NCBI RefSeq assembly: GCF_000619885.1
Contig: NZ_KK211040.1
Coordinates: forward strand, 248,001-312,000
DNA: 64,000 nt
From: Balneatrix alpica DSM 16621
Lineage (GTDB): Bacteria > Pseudomonadota > Gammaproteobacteria > Pseudomonadales > Balneatricaceae
Direction of reading: 5' to 3'
The notes beneath the pieces were generated by a model, which saw nothing but the letters and a program-made list of their open reading frames with translations, searched no databases and was not told the DNA's origin. How positions within the stretch are numbered: the first letter of the stretch is position 1; each line of letters opens with the position of its first letter. Of this stretch, positions 55,508-64,000 are shown one piece after another. Position numbers and translations under genes: made by a program.

Positions 55508-56853
55508 GCAGGCAACTCCTGTACTGCCTGCATAAAGACCTCGCCCCGATGCTCAAAGTGGTTAAACATATCGAAGCTGGCACAGGCGGGGGATAACAAC
55601 ACCGCATCCCCCGGTTGCGCCAACATAGCAGCCTGCTCGACCGCCTCTTGCATAGAGGTGGCACGCACCACTGCTAAATCACCTGCATGGGCAGCGATTT
55701 TCTCCGCGTCACGACCAATCACTACCAGGGCACGGCCATAGGTCGCCAATGGCGGGGCAAGCTCAATAAAGTCGGCTCCCTTGCCATCTCCCCCAGCAAT
55801 CAACACAATTTTGCCACTTAGATCGCCTCCCAAGCCCTGCAAGGCAGCCAAGGTAGCACCGACATTAGTGCCTTTGGAGTCATTGAAGTAAAGCACCCCC
55901 TGACGCTCACGTACCCATTGGCAACGATGAGTCAGCCCTGCAAACTCTCGCAAGGTGGCCAGCATAGCCTCCATCGGCAAACCAACGCTGTGCCCTAATG
56001 CCAAGGCTGCCAAGGCATTGGCCTGATTATGCAAACCGCGGATTTTTAAACTGGAGGTCGGTAGCAGACGTTGCTTACGGTATGCCAACCAACTGTGCCC
56101 CTGCTCATCTCGCTCCAGTCCAAAGGTATCCAAATCAGAAGGGCCCAAGCTGAAATACCAGTGAGGCAGCGCATCGGCCACCAACGGGCGTGACAACACA
56201 TCATCTTTGTTCACCACCACTTGGCGGCAACCACGGAAAATACGATGTTTGGCCGCATGGTAAGCCTGTAAGTTGGGATAGCGATCCATATGATCCGGGC
56301 TGATATTCAGCACGGTTGCCACTTCGGCACGCAAACTATGGGTGGTTTCCAGCTGAAAGCTGGACAGCTCCAACACATAGAGGTCTATATCCTCTAATGG
56401 CAACTGCAAGGCAGGGGTGCCCAGATTGCCTCCCACCGCAACCCGGCGCCCGGCTTGCTCCGCCATCAAGCCCACCAAGGTCGTTACCGTACTTTTAGCA
56501 TTAGAGCCGGTGATCGCTACGATAGGTGCCTTGGCCTCTCGGCAGAAGAGTTCGATATCCCCAACCACCTGCACACCTGATGCGATAGCTGCCGCAATTT
56601 CCGGCGTGCTGAGGGCCAGGCCTGGACTGACCACTAACTCCGAGGCCATCTTCAGGGTCTCGACCTGCAGCCCTCCCAGCTCATAAGGCACATCCGGAAA
56701 CTCAGCCTGCAACTCAGCCAGGCCTGGCGGTTGGCTACGGGTATCCACCACCGCCACCCTTTTACCCCGTTGCCGTAAAAAACGTACGCAGCTCAAGCCG
56801 GTCTTACCCAGACCGACCACGATCACTAACTGATCACTTCCTATTTGCTGCAT
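55504..56853 (-). CDS. murD: UDP-N-acetylmuramoyl-L-alanine--D-glutamate ligase
   Basis: MurD adds D-Glu to UDP-MurNAc-L-Ala. The 449-residue chain has the N-terminal VVGLGKTGLSCVRFL, the ATP loop GSNAKSTVTTL, NISPDHMDRY, the FNDSKGTN motif and the C-terminal LLSPACASFDMF. A GTG at 56859 is two codons upstream; the ATG at 56853 is better spaced from AAGG. It follows mraY by nine bases. Confidence 0.96.
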   Translation of the reverse strand: MQQIGSDQLVIVVGLGKTGLSCVRFLRQRGKRVAVVDTRSQPPGLAELQAEFPDVPYELGGLQVETLKMASELVVSPGLALSTPEIAAAIASGVQVVGDIELFCREAKAPIVAITGSNAKSTVTTLVGLMAEQAGRRVAVGGNLGTPALQLPLEDIDLYVLELSSFQLETTHSLRAEVATVLNISPDHMDRYPNLQAYHAAKHRIFRGCRQVVVNKDDVLSRPLVADALPHWYFSLGPSDLDTFGLERDEQGHSWLAYRKQRLLPTSSLKIRGLHNQANALAALALGHSVGLPMEAMLATLREFAGLTHRCQWVRERQGVLYFNDSKGTNVGATLAALQGLGGDLSGKIVLIAGGDGKGADFIELAPPLATYGRALVVIGRDAEKIAAHAGDLAVVRATSMQEAVEQAAMLAQPGDAVLLSPACASFDMFNHFEHRGEVFMQAVQELPA

Positions 56854-56862
56854 AGCCACGCC

Positions 56863-57948
56863 TTAACGAATTTTTAATGTAGCCAAACCGATCAACACCA
56901 ATACCACGGTGATGATCCAAAAACGGACGATGACACGGGGTTCGGGCCAGCCTTTCAGTTCAAAGTGATGATGCAGAGGGGCCATACGGAAAATCCGCCG
57001 CCCAGTCAGCTTGAACGAGCCGACCTGCAAGATGACCGATACGGTCTCCATCACGAAGACGCCGCCCATGATAAAGAGCACTAGCTCCTGGCGCACAATC
57101 ACCGCGATCACCCCCAACACAGCCCCTAACGCCAAAGCCCCCACATCTCCCATAAAGACCTGGGCGGGGTAGGTGTTAAACCAGAGAAAGCCGAGTCCTG
57201 CCCCAACAATCGCCCCGCATATCACCAGCAACTCACCGCTGCCTGGCACATGAGGAATCAGAAGATACTCAGCAAACTTGATATGGCCGGTGACATAAGC
57301 AAAAACCCCCAGTGCACCTGCCACCATCACTGTCGGCAGAATCGCTAGGCCATCCAGGCCATCGGTCAGGTTGACCGCATTCGAGCTGCCAACAATGACT
57401 AAATAGGTCAGCACCACGAAGGCCAACGCCCCCAATGGCAACACCGCATTTTTAAAGAAAGGTAGGATCAGGGTGGTTTCCACCGGGCTGGTCGCAGTCA
57501 TATAAAGGAAAATCGCCGCCCCTAGGCCGCCGATAGACTGCCAGAAGTATTTCCAGCGCGCAGGTAAACCACGGGGATTACGCTCGACCACTTTACGATA
57601 GTCATCTACCCAACCCACGGCACCAAAAATCGTCATCACCGCTAACACCACCCATACGTAGCGGTTACTAAGATCCGCCCATAAGAGCGTGCTAATAGCA
57701 ATGGCGATGAGAATCAACGCGCCCCCCATCGTAGGGGTATCCGCCTTACTTAGATGGGTCTGAGGGCCATCGGAACGTACTGCCTGACCAATTTTGTATT
57801 CGCGCAACTTGCGAATCATCGCAGGGCCAATCAGCAGCGAAATCAGCAGCGCAGTCAATACACCGAGAATGCCGCGAAAAGTCAGGTACTGGAAAACCGT
57901 AAAGCCACTATAAAACTGAGTTAACCAGCCAGTTAGCCAAAGCAGCAT
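56863..57948 (-). CDS. mraY: Phospho-N-acetylmuramoyl-pentapeptide-transferase
   Basis: MraY attaches phospho-MurNAc-pentapeptide to undecaprenyl phosphate, forming lipid I. The 361-residue integral membrane protein has about ten helices, the catalytic DDYRK in [30 protein letters not shown] and the [14 protein letters not shown] motif. Its length and start ([14 protein letters not shown]) are typical. One base separates it from murF. Confidence 0.97.
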   Translation of the reverse strand: MLLWLTGWLTQFYSGFTVFQYLTFRGILGVLTALLISLLIGPAMIRKLREYKIGQAVRSDGPQTHLSKADTPTMGGALILIAIAISTLLWADLSNRYVWVVLAVMTIFGAVGWVDDYRKVVERNPRGLPARWKYFWQSIGGLGAAIFLYMTATSPVETTLILPFFKNAVLPLGALAFVVLTYLVIVGSSNAVNLTDGLDGLAILPTVMVAGALGVFAYVTGHIKFAEYLLIPHVPGSGELLVICGAIVGAGLGFLWFNTYPAQVFMGDVGALALGAVLGVIAVIVRQELVLFIMGGVFVMETVSVILQVGSFKLTGRRIFRMAPLHHHFELKGWPEPRVIVRFWIITVVLVLIGLATLKIR

Positions 57949-57949
57949 C

Positions 57950-59311
57950 TTAGTTCTCCTGCTCCAGCAACACCTTCACCACCTGCTCCATCTGGGCACT
58001 ACGCGAGCCCTTGCACAATACCACCATGTCTGGATTCACCCTGGTTTTTAATGCAGCAATCAGCTGCTCTTTATTATCAAAATGCCATGCTTGTCCTGGA
58101 CCACGATAGGCCGCAACTGCAGCCTTATTCTGGGGCCCACAGGCAAATAACCATTCAACGCCCTGCTGCCCGGCATACTCACCAACCAACTGATGGCCAC
58201 GCACAGTTTCTTCACCCAACTCTGCCATGTCGCCGACCACCAGCACATGAGGGCCAGGCAAACTCATTAGTAAATCAATAGCCGCACACATCGCCTCGGG
58301 ATTGGCGTTGTAACTATCATCGATTACCCGCAGCCCTGTAGAGCTACGCTGGGCATGTAAACGCCCTTTCACTGCCTCTACCCCTTCCAGCCCCGCTTGA
58401 ATCGCATCCAAGCTGACGCCTTGAGCATAGGCAGCGGCAGCGGCCGCTAAGGCATTCACTACATTGTGACGGCCAAGCAGTTGCAATTTTATGCCGCGTG
58501 CCTGTCCATCTAACTGCAGGGTGAAATGCCAATGACCGTCAGCATCCATATGCAGATCAGTTGCCCGGCAATCAGCGGCTTCCGCCAAACCAAAAGACAG
58601 CACTCTACGCTGCCCCGCGCGCTGATACCAATTACCAAAATGAGGATCATCCGCATTCAAAATGGCCGCACCAGCGGCAGGCAAGCCATCAATGATTTCT
58701 CCCTTGGCTTGCACCACACCGGCCAAGCTGCCAAAACCCTCAATGTGGGCCCGCCCAGCATTCGTCAGGATACTGACCTGAGGGCGGGTCATCGCAACCG
58801 TCCGGGCTATTTCCCCTATGCCGCTGGCACCCAATTCGATCACTGCCGCCTGGTGCTGCTCATTAAGCTCTAACAACGTCAGGGGAGCACCGATCTCATT
58901 ATTCAGATTGCCTCGCGTGGCTAGGGTAAAGCCCTCTTCACGCATAATCGCTGCTAGCATTTCTTTAACGGTGGTCTTACCCGCACTGCCAGTGACCGCA
59001 GCCACTTTGCCACTGAACAAGCTCCGGTTATAGGCCCCTAGTTGCCCCAAAGCAGTGAGGGTGTTAGTGACCTGAAAGACAGGCAAACTGCTTTGCACTG
59101 CTTTATGTACCACCACCGCCACCGCACCGGCTTGCTCAGCCTGATCGATAAATTGGTGACCATCAAAACGCTCGCCTTCGAGCGCAACAAACACATCACC
59201 CCTTTGCAAACTACGGCTATCCGTACAAATACGCTGTACCTTAGCCTGCTGTGTGGGCTGAGGAAGTTGCAGCGCTTCTGCAATGGTGGCAAGGCTCCAG
59301 GAGCCAATCAT
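57950..59311 (-). CDS. murF: UDP-MurNAc-tripeptide--D-alanyl-D-alanine ligase
   Basis: MurF adds D-Ala-D-Ala to complete the pentapeptide. The 453-residue protein has the ATP loop [39 protein letters not shown] and the C-terminal domain with [13 protein letters not shown]. The start ATG overlaps the murE stop by four bases. Confidence 0.97.
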   Translation of the reverse strand: MIGSWSLATIAEALQLPQPTQQAKVQRICTDSRSLQRGDVFVALEGERFDGHQFIDQAEQAGAVAVVVHKAVQSSLPVFQVTNTLTALGQLGAYNRSLFSGKVAAVTGSAGKTTVKEMLAAIMREEGFTLATRGNLNNEIGAPLTLLELNEQHQAAVIELGASGIGEIARTVAMTRPQVSILTNAGRAHIEGFGSLAGVVQAKGEIIDGLPAAGAAILNADDPHFGNWYQRAGQRRVLSFGLAEAADCRATDLHMDADGHWHFTLQLDGQARGIKLQLLGRHNVVNALAAAAAAYAQGVSLDAIQAGLEGVEAVKGRLHAQRSSTGLRVIDDSYNANPEAMCAAIDLLMSLPGPHVLVVGDMAELGEETVRGHQLVGEYAGQQGVEWLFACGPQNKAAVAAYRGPGQAWHFDNKEQLIAALKTRVNPDMVVLCKGSRSAQMEQVVKVLLEQEN

Positions 59312-60774
59312 GGGGCTAACTCCAGGTAATGTCTGGCGACATCCAAATCAGAGAAATGATGTTTCACACCGGCAATGTCCTGATAGGTTTCATGACCCTT
59401 ACCGGCAATTAGAATAATGTCGGTGCGATCCGCCTGAGCGATGGCACTGGCAATCGCCTTGGCACGATCGGTAATAATCTGCACCCGTGCGGGGTGACGG
59501 AAGCCCGCCAACGTATCACTAATGATCTGCTCTGGATCCTCAAAGCGCGGGTTATCCTGGGTCAAGACCAATTGATCCGCATGCGCTTCAACCGCCTCCG
59601 CCATCAATGGACGCTTGCCACGGTCACGATCTCCGCCACAACCAAACACACACCACAGGCGCCCCTGTACGTGATCACGCAGAGCAGTGAGTGCCTGCAC
59701 CAAAGCATCAGGGGTGTGGGCATAATCCACCACCACCAAAGGCCGCTCCGGCACCACCAAGGACTCCATACGTCCATTTACCCGGGGCAGGTTATTCACT
59801 GCCTGAGCGATCTGACTCAGGGTAAAGCCCTGCGCATAGAGTACCGCGACCACAGCCATCAGATTGCTAACATTGAAGCGGCCTAACAAAACAGATTCGA
59901 GCGCCAGCTCACCCAGGGGGGTATATAGCCGCAACGCCATACCCTGGGTATGGGGTTGCCATTCCAGCACATGAAAATCCGCTTCTGGCTGCCCCCAGGA
60001 ATAGCTGAGCGGACGCACTCCAGCAGGCAGTTGCTGCAAAATTTGACGCCCATAGGGATCATCCAGATTCACGACCGCTTCGGCCAGATCAGGCCAGGTG
60101 AATAGCCGTTGCTTGGCGGCGGCGTAAGCCTCCATAGTGCCATGGAAGTCCAGATGATCACGGGTCAGATTGGTAAAAACCGCGGTGCGAAAACGCACTC
60201 CAGCTACCCGCCCCTGTACTAAAGCATGGGAAGAGACTTCCATCGCCAGTGCCTGACAGCCCTGCTGTTGAAAGCGCTGCAAATATTGATGCACACGCAG
60301 CACATCCGGAGTGGTGTGGGTCGCTTCATCCAACTGCCCTACCCGACCATAACCCAGTGTTCCCATCAGGGCGCAAGGCTTAGCCAAACTATCCAGTGCC
60401 CGGGCAATAAACTGGGTTACCGAGGTTTTACCGTTAGTCCCCGTCACCCCTATTACATCCATACAGGTAGCAGGCTCTCCATGATAACGAGCCAGGTACT
60501 CTCCCAAGCGGGATGCTAATCCGGCAATCACCAGTTGCTGTTCGACAGGGCAATCGGCTACAGGCTCAGCACTGACAATTAACTCAGCCCCCCGCTCCAG
60601 TGCCTGACGCACAAATGCCTGACGCTGCGGATGTTGCGGCTGTTCAAGCACAAACCAATCACCGGTTTGTACCTGGCGACTATCCAAGCGCAACGGGCGC
60701 ACAGGCCGCTGTTGCCAGCCTTCCGGCAGGGCTGCATCGGTTATCCATTGTCCCAAAGTTTGAGGTTGGGTCAT
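59308..60774 (-). CDS. murE: UDP-MurNAc-L-Ala-D-Glu--meso-diaminopimelate ligase
   Basis: MurE adds the third residue of the stem peptide. The 488-residue chain has the ATP loop GVTGTNGKTSVT, the SSHALVQGRV segment and DYAHTPDAL. The DNPR motif (LTQDNPRFEDP) is diagnostic for meso-diaminopimelate rather than lysine, as expected for a Gram-negative. A GTG at 60783 is an alternative start overlapping ftsI; the ATG at 60774 lies five bases after the ftsI stop. Confidence 0.97.
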   Translation of the reverse strand: MTQPQTLGQWITDAALPEGWQQRPVRPLRLDSRQVQTGDWFVLEQPQHPQRQAFVRQALERGAELIVSAEPVADCPVEQQLVIAGLASRLGEYLARYHGEPATCMDVIGVTGTNGKTSVTQFIARALDSLAKPCALMGTLGYGRVGQLDEATHTTPDVLRVHQYLQRFQQQGCQALAMEVSSHALVQGRVAGVRFRTAVFTNLTRDHLDFHGTMEAYAAAKQRLFTWPDLAEAVVNLDDPYGRQILQQLPAGVRPLSYSWGQPEADFHVLEWQPHTQGMALRLYTPLGELALESVLLGRFNVSNLMAVVAVLYAQGFTLSQIAQAVNNLPRVNGRMESLVVPERPLVVVDYAHTPDALVQALTALRDHVQGRLWCVFGCGGDRDRGKRPLMAEAVEAHADQLVLTQDNPRFEDPEQIISDTLAGFRHPARVQIITDRAKAIASAIAQADRTDIILIAGKGHETYQDIAGVKHHFSDLDVARHYLELAP

Positions 60775-60779
60775 GTTGC

Positions 60780-62471
60780 TCACTTGCTGTTATTGGCAGT
60801 CAGGGCTTGTAAATCATCTGGGGGAATATTCATTAAGCGCATTGCCCCGGAAACAAAATTACGAAATACCGGTGCAGCCACGGCACCACCGTAGTATTCC
60901 TTGCCGCTGGGATCATCAATGATCACCACCGCAATGACTTTGGGGTTACTGATGGGCGCCACGCCGGCAAACACAGACAGGTATTTTTTTGCTTCATAAC
61001 CCGCTGCCCCCACTTTATGTACGGTGCCGGTTTTACCGCCGAGACGATAACCTGGTACCTGGGCACGGGAGGCAGTGCCGCCAGGTTTAACCACTGTTTC
61101 CAACATATTTAACACTTGATTGGCCACTTCTGGACTCAGCACCTGCTGTCCCTGGGGTAAATTAACCCGCTTCAATAAGGACAGGGGATACATCATGCCG
61201 CCAGTAGCAAAAGGCAGATAAGCTCGGGCAAGCTGCAATGGCGTCACTGACAAGCCATAACCATATGACATCGTCGCTAACTGCAAAGTTTGGGTAGCTT
61301 TATAACGAGGTAACGTACCGATTTGTTCGCCAGGGAAGCCGGTTTCTGTTGGCTGCCCCAAACCGAAGTTATAGGCATAGCTCCACAGCGTCCCCTCCGG
61401 CAAAGCCAATGCTAACTTGGTGGAGCCAACGTTACTGGACTTGGTAATCACCCCAGTGATATCCAGTACGCCATAGTTATGATGGTCGCGAATAGTCTTA
61501 TTCAGGACTCGCATATAGCCAGGATTGGTATCCATTAGCGAGCTAGGCTTCACCAAGCCTTCCTGTAAAGCCGCAGCGACTGTAATGGCCTTCATGGTGG
61601 AGCCTGGCTCAATCAAATCCGTAATCGCGCGGTTGCGCAGACTGGCTGAGGTCACCTCATTACGATTGTTGGGGTTGTAAGCCGGCTGATTCACCATTGC
61701 CAGGACTTCGCCAGTCTTGGCATCCAGCACCACCATGGTACCCGCCTTAGCACCATTGGCTGCCACGTTGGCCTTCAGCTCCCGATAGGCTAAATACTGT
61801 AAGCGCAGATCGATACTCAACTGGAGATCCTGACCAGGCTTAGCGGGACGCTCCAAACGGATGTCTTTGATATTGCGCCCTAAACGATCACGCAACACCT
61901 CTTTAACCCCCGGGACCCCCTGCAGCCATTGATCATAGGCCAGTTCCATCCCTTCCTGTCCTTTACCATCCACATCGGTAAAGCCAAGCAAGTGGCTGGT
62001 CACCTCCCCTGCAGGGTAAAAACGGCGATATTCTTTACGACTGAAGACTCCGGGAATTTGCAGCTGCATCACCGCTTCTGCTTCACCTGGGGTCATGTGG
62101 CGGCGCAGGTACATAAACTCTTTACTGGCTAGCGCCTCAATACGGCTAGAGAGGCGATCAGCGGGAATGGCCAACGCCTGGGCCAACTCAGTCCAACGAT
62201 CTGGATGCTGGGATAGAATCTGTGGCTCCGCCCAAAGGGTCTCCACTGGCGCACTGATCGCCAGGGGCTCGCCATTACGATCAACAATCATGCCGCGATG
62301 AGCAGGAATCTCTTCTTTGCGTAACGCCCGCGCATCCCCCTGATTATTGAGGAACTCTTTATTGATCAGATGCAAATTGATCAGCTGGGCAACCAAAATC
62401 AGCGCCAGCAACGCCAGCGCACCGAGAACAATGCGCATCCGCCAAGGAAACAGTGGCTGATGATCAGTCAT
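60780..62471 (-). CDS. ftsI: Septal peptidoglycan transpeptidase FtsI (PBP3)
   Basis: The division-specific class B penicillin-binding protein. The 563-residue product has a short cytoplasmic tail, one transmembrane helix (about 12-33), the pedestal domain (HRGMIVDRNGEPLAIS in family position) and a transpeptidase domain with the active Ser in EPGSTMK, SSN and the GKTGT box. It is a target of beta-lactams. The ATG overlaps the ftsL stop by four bases. Confidence 0.97.
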   Translation of the reverse strand: MTDHQPLFPWRMRIVLGALALLALILVAQLINLHLINKEFLNNQGDARALRKEEIPAHRGMIVDRNGEPLAISAPVETLWAEPQILSQHPDRWTELAQALAIPADRLSSRIEALASKEFMYLRRHMTPGEAEAVMQLQIPGVFSRKEYRRFYPAGEVTSHLLGFTDVDGKGQEGMELAYDQWLQGVPGVKEVLRDRLGRNIKDIRLERPAKPGQDLQLSIDLRLQYLAYRELKANVAANGAKAGTMVVLDAKTGEVLAMVNQPAYNPNNRNEVTSASLRNRAITDLIEPGSTMKAITVAAALQEGLVKPSSLMDTNPGYMRVLNKTIRDHHNYGVLDITGVITKSSNVGSTKLALALPEGTLWSYAYNFGLGQPTETGFPGEQIGTLPRYKATQTLQLATMSYGYGLSVTPLQLARAYLPFATGGMMYPLSLLKRVNLPQGQQVLSPEVANQVLNMLETVVKPGGTASRAQVPGYRLGGKTGTVHKVGAAGYEAKKYLSVFAGVAPISNPKVIAVVIIDDPSGKEYYGGAVAAPVFRNFVSGAMRLMNIPPDDLQALTANNSK

Positions 62472-62824
62472 GGCTGCACCATTTGAATGCTTTTGGTGTC
62501 CGGCACATACATTTGCAGGCGTTCCCGTGCCAACAGTTCAACACGGCCATGGGCAGACCAGGTGCTCTCCTCCAGTAACAACTGGCCCCACTCTACCTCA
62601 AGCTGATCCCGTTGTTTCTCCAGCCCCTGCAACTCAGCAAACAACTTGCGATTCCAGTGAGCATTTAAAATAACAGCCACCGCCGTACCTAACAGCAACA
62701 CCACCAACACACTCAGCAGCCTGAGACGCCATGATCCCCAGGGCAACTGCAACACTGGATGCAAGCTCGTATCCAGGCCACTGCCACGTGTTAACTTGCG
62801 CAAATGAGAGCGCCAAGCCGTCAT
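62468..62824 (-). CDS. ftsL: Cell division protein FtsL
   Basis: A small bitopic protein forming the FtsQLB complex that activates FtsWI. The 118 residues comprise a basic cytoplasmic tail, one transmembrane helix (about 37-55) and a periplasmic coiled coil (KLFAELQGLEKQRDQLEVEW), ending in the typical ARERLQMYVPDTKSIQMV. The frame extends to 62845, but the ATG at 62824 follows the rsmH stop by one base and gives the usual length. Confidence 0.93.
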   Translation of the reverse strand: MTAWRSHLRKLTRGSGLDTSLHPVLQLPWGSWRLRLLSVLVVLLLGTAVAVILNAHWNRKLFAELQGLEKQRDQLEVEWGQLLLEESTWSAHGRVELLARERLQMYVPDTKSIQMVQP

Positions 62825-62825
62825 G

Positions 62826-63758
62826 CTAGATCCGCTCCGCCACACGCATCACGGCGCTACGAGAACGCACATTGTCATCCACCTCACCATCGGAGGCTTT
62901 CCAGGCTTTTCCTAGAGGACGCAAGGTAACATTGAGGGCACTGTGCTGAACGGGTAAGTCCCGAGGCAACTCCTCCCCTTTCGACTCTTTGCGAATGAAA
63001 CGTTTAACCAGACGATCTTCCAGAGAATGGAAGCTAATCACCACCATCCTGCCACCCTGACATAAAGCCGGTGGGATAGCGGCCAAACAGGTCTCGATAT
63101 CTTCCAACTCACGGTTGATAAAAATACGAATCGCCTGGAACGCACGGGTAGCGGGATGCTTACCTTTTTCCCACTTGGGATTAGCCGCCGCAATCAGCTT
63201 CGCCAACTGCGCGGTACGCTCCAATGGCTGTTCTTGACGGGTTTCCACCACGGCGCGGGCCATACGTCGGGCAAACTTTTCTTCACCATAGGTAAAGAGC
63301 ACGTCCGCCAACTCTTTTTCACCGACCTGGGCCAGCCACTGTGCAGCACTCATACCACGACTGGTATCCATGCGCATATCCAGGGGACCGTCATGCTGAA
63401 AGCTAAAGCCGCGTTCGGGGTTATCAAGCTGAGGTGAGGAGACTCCCAAATCCAACAAAACACCCTGCACTCGCCCCTGACGATCGCGCTCAGTGATTAA
63501 CTGTGCTAAGTCAGCGAAGGATGCATGGGCAATTTCGAAACGGGGATCATGGGCGAATTCACGCTCAGCATGGGCAATCGCTTCAGGGTCTTTATCGATA
63601 GCCAAAAGACGCCCCTGCGGCCCTAAGCGAGAAAGGATTAAGCGACTATGCCCACCCCGACCAAAGGTGCCATCTACATAGAAACCATTCGGATCGGTCA
63701 CCAGTTGCTCAACCGCCTCCTCGAGCAACACAGTTACATGCCGATACTCTTGTGTCAT
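62826..63758 (-). CDS. rsmH: 16S rRNA (cytosine-1402-N4)-methyltransferase
   Basis: RsmH (MraW) methylates C1402 in the ribosomal P site. The 310-residue protein begins [16 protein letters not shown], with the S-adenosylmethionine loop [49 protein letters not shown] and the C-terminal [13 protein letters not shown]. It follows mraZ by eight bases. Confidence 0.97.
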   Translation of the reverse strand: MTQEYRHVTVLLEEAVEQLVTDPNGFYVDGTFGRGGHSRLILSRLGPQGRLLAIDKDPEAIAHAEREFAHDPRFEIAHASFADLAQLITERDRQGRVQGVLLDLGVSSPQLDNPERGFSFQHDGPLDMRMDTSRGMSAAQWLAQVGEKELADVLFTYGEEKFARRMARAVVETRQEQPLERTAQLAKLIAAANPKWEKGKHPATRAFQAIRIFINRELEDIETCLAAIPPALCQGGRMVVISFHSLEDRLVKRFIRKESKGEELPRDLPVQHSALNVTLRPLGKAWKASDGEVDDNVRSRSAVMRVAERI

Positions 63759-63766
63759 TGAAGTGC

Positions 63767-64000
63767 CTATAGTGCCAGCTCGGTCAATTCTATTGGTAGT
63801 TCGGCCAGCTCTTTGGGAGCCGCCAGATAACTTTCACGCATACGGCGCCAACAATTTTCATCCCAAAGCTCAAAACGCTGGCCTTGGCCAATGAGGGCCA
63901 CTTGTTTATCCAGCCCTGCGTACTCACGCAGTAATCCTGGTAGTAATACCCGCCCCTGTTTATCCATTTGCACATCGGTTGCGTGACCAATAAGCAAACG
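63767..64000 (-). CDS. mraZ: Transcriptional regulator MraZ (partial, C-terminal part)
   Basis: MraZ binds repeats upstream of its own gene and represses the dcw cluster. Only about the last 77 codons lie in the window; the start and its operators are beyond base 64000. The visible part carries the end of the first SpoVT-AbrB unit ([18 protein letters not shown]) and the second ([18 protein letters not shown]). It is the first gene of the dcw unit on this strand. Confidence 0.93.
   Translation of the reverse strand, partial: RLLIGHATDVQMDKQGRVLLPGLLREYAGLDKQVALIGQGQRFELWDENCWRRMRESYLAAPKELAELPIELTELAL

Overview
The window is a chromosomal segment of a Gram-negative gammaproteobacterium. The evidence is the canonical division/cell-wall (dcw) cluster running into lpxC and secA, a meso-diaminopimelate-type MurE, recC-recB, a two-gene pyruvate carboxylase (pycA/pycB) and gamma-type LuxP/LuxQ homologues. 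Gene content points to a marine or environmental oceanospirillad/pseudomonad-like organism, but I cannot name a genus. There are no tRNA or rRNA genes, insertion sequences, prophage genes or CRISPR arrays. Genes are tightly packed and many overlap by 1 to 11 bases.

Layout. 1-6.3 kb (minus): recB (cut by the window edge), recC, a hotdog thioesterase and a LysR regulator. 6.5-9.9 kb (plus): a LonB-like protease and a Tat-exported dienelactone hydrolase-like protein. 9.9-15.0 kb (minus): an amino-acid export island (azlD, azlC, lysE-type exporter) with two tandem AraC regulators, a Dabb protein and a Gln/Trp-rich membrane-anchored protein. 15.1-18.1 kb: a periplasmic-sensor diguanylate cyclase, a LasT-type RNA methyltransferase and a YqhA-family membrane protein. 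18.1-21.9 kb (minus): nasA-cobA for nitrate assimilation, behind a leader with a sigma-54-like promoter, stem-loops and an intrinsic terminator. 22.1-27.1 kb (plus): a tight LysR-luxP-luxQ operon, an autoinducer-2 receptor module. 27.4-30.0 kb: a chemoreceptor and an unknown small protein. 30.2-33.5 kb: pycA-pycB. 33.9-37.6 kb: branched-chain 2-oxoacid dehydrogenase E1-alpha, E1-beta and E2. 37.7-39.5 kb: an unusual Ser/Thr kinase. 39.6-43.5 kb: metE, a small membrane protein and an EamA transporter. 43.6-64 kb (minus): secA, lpxC, ftsZ, ftsA, ftsQ, ddl, murC, murG, ftsW, murD, mraY, murF, murE, ftsI, ftsL, rsmH and the end of mraZ.

How the parts work together. The dcw genes form one nearly gapless transcription unit that makes and polymerises peptidoglycan at the septum. 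The bkd genes and the thioesterase at 4.8 kb share a near-identical palindrome, so they may belong to one branched-chain acyl-CoA regulon. The nas leader looks like a two-stage control: nitrogen-dependent start, then nitrate/nitrite-dependent antitermination. 

The most unusual item is the LysR-luxP-luxQ operon. The LuxP homologue keeps nearly all known autoinducer-2 contacts but has Cys at the position of borate-contacting Arg215. The LuxQ homologue carries an extra receiver domain, and a LysR regulator is built into the operon.
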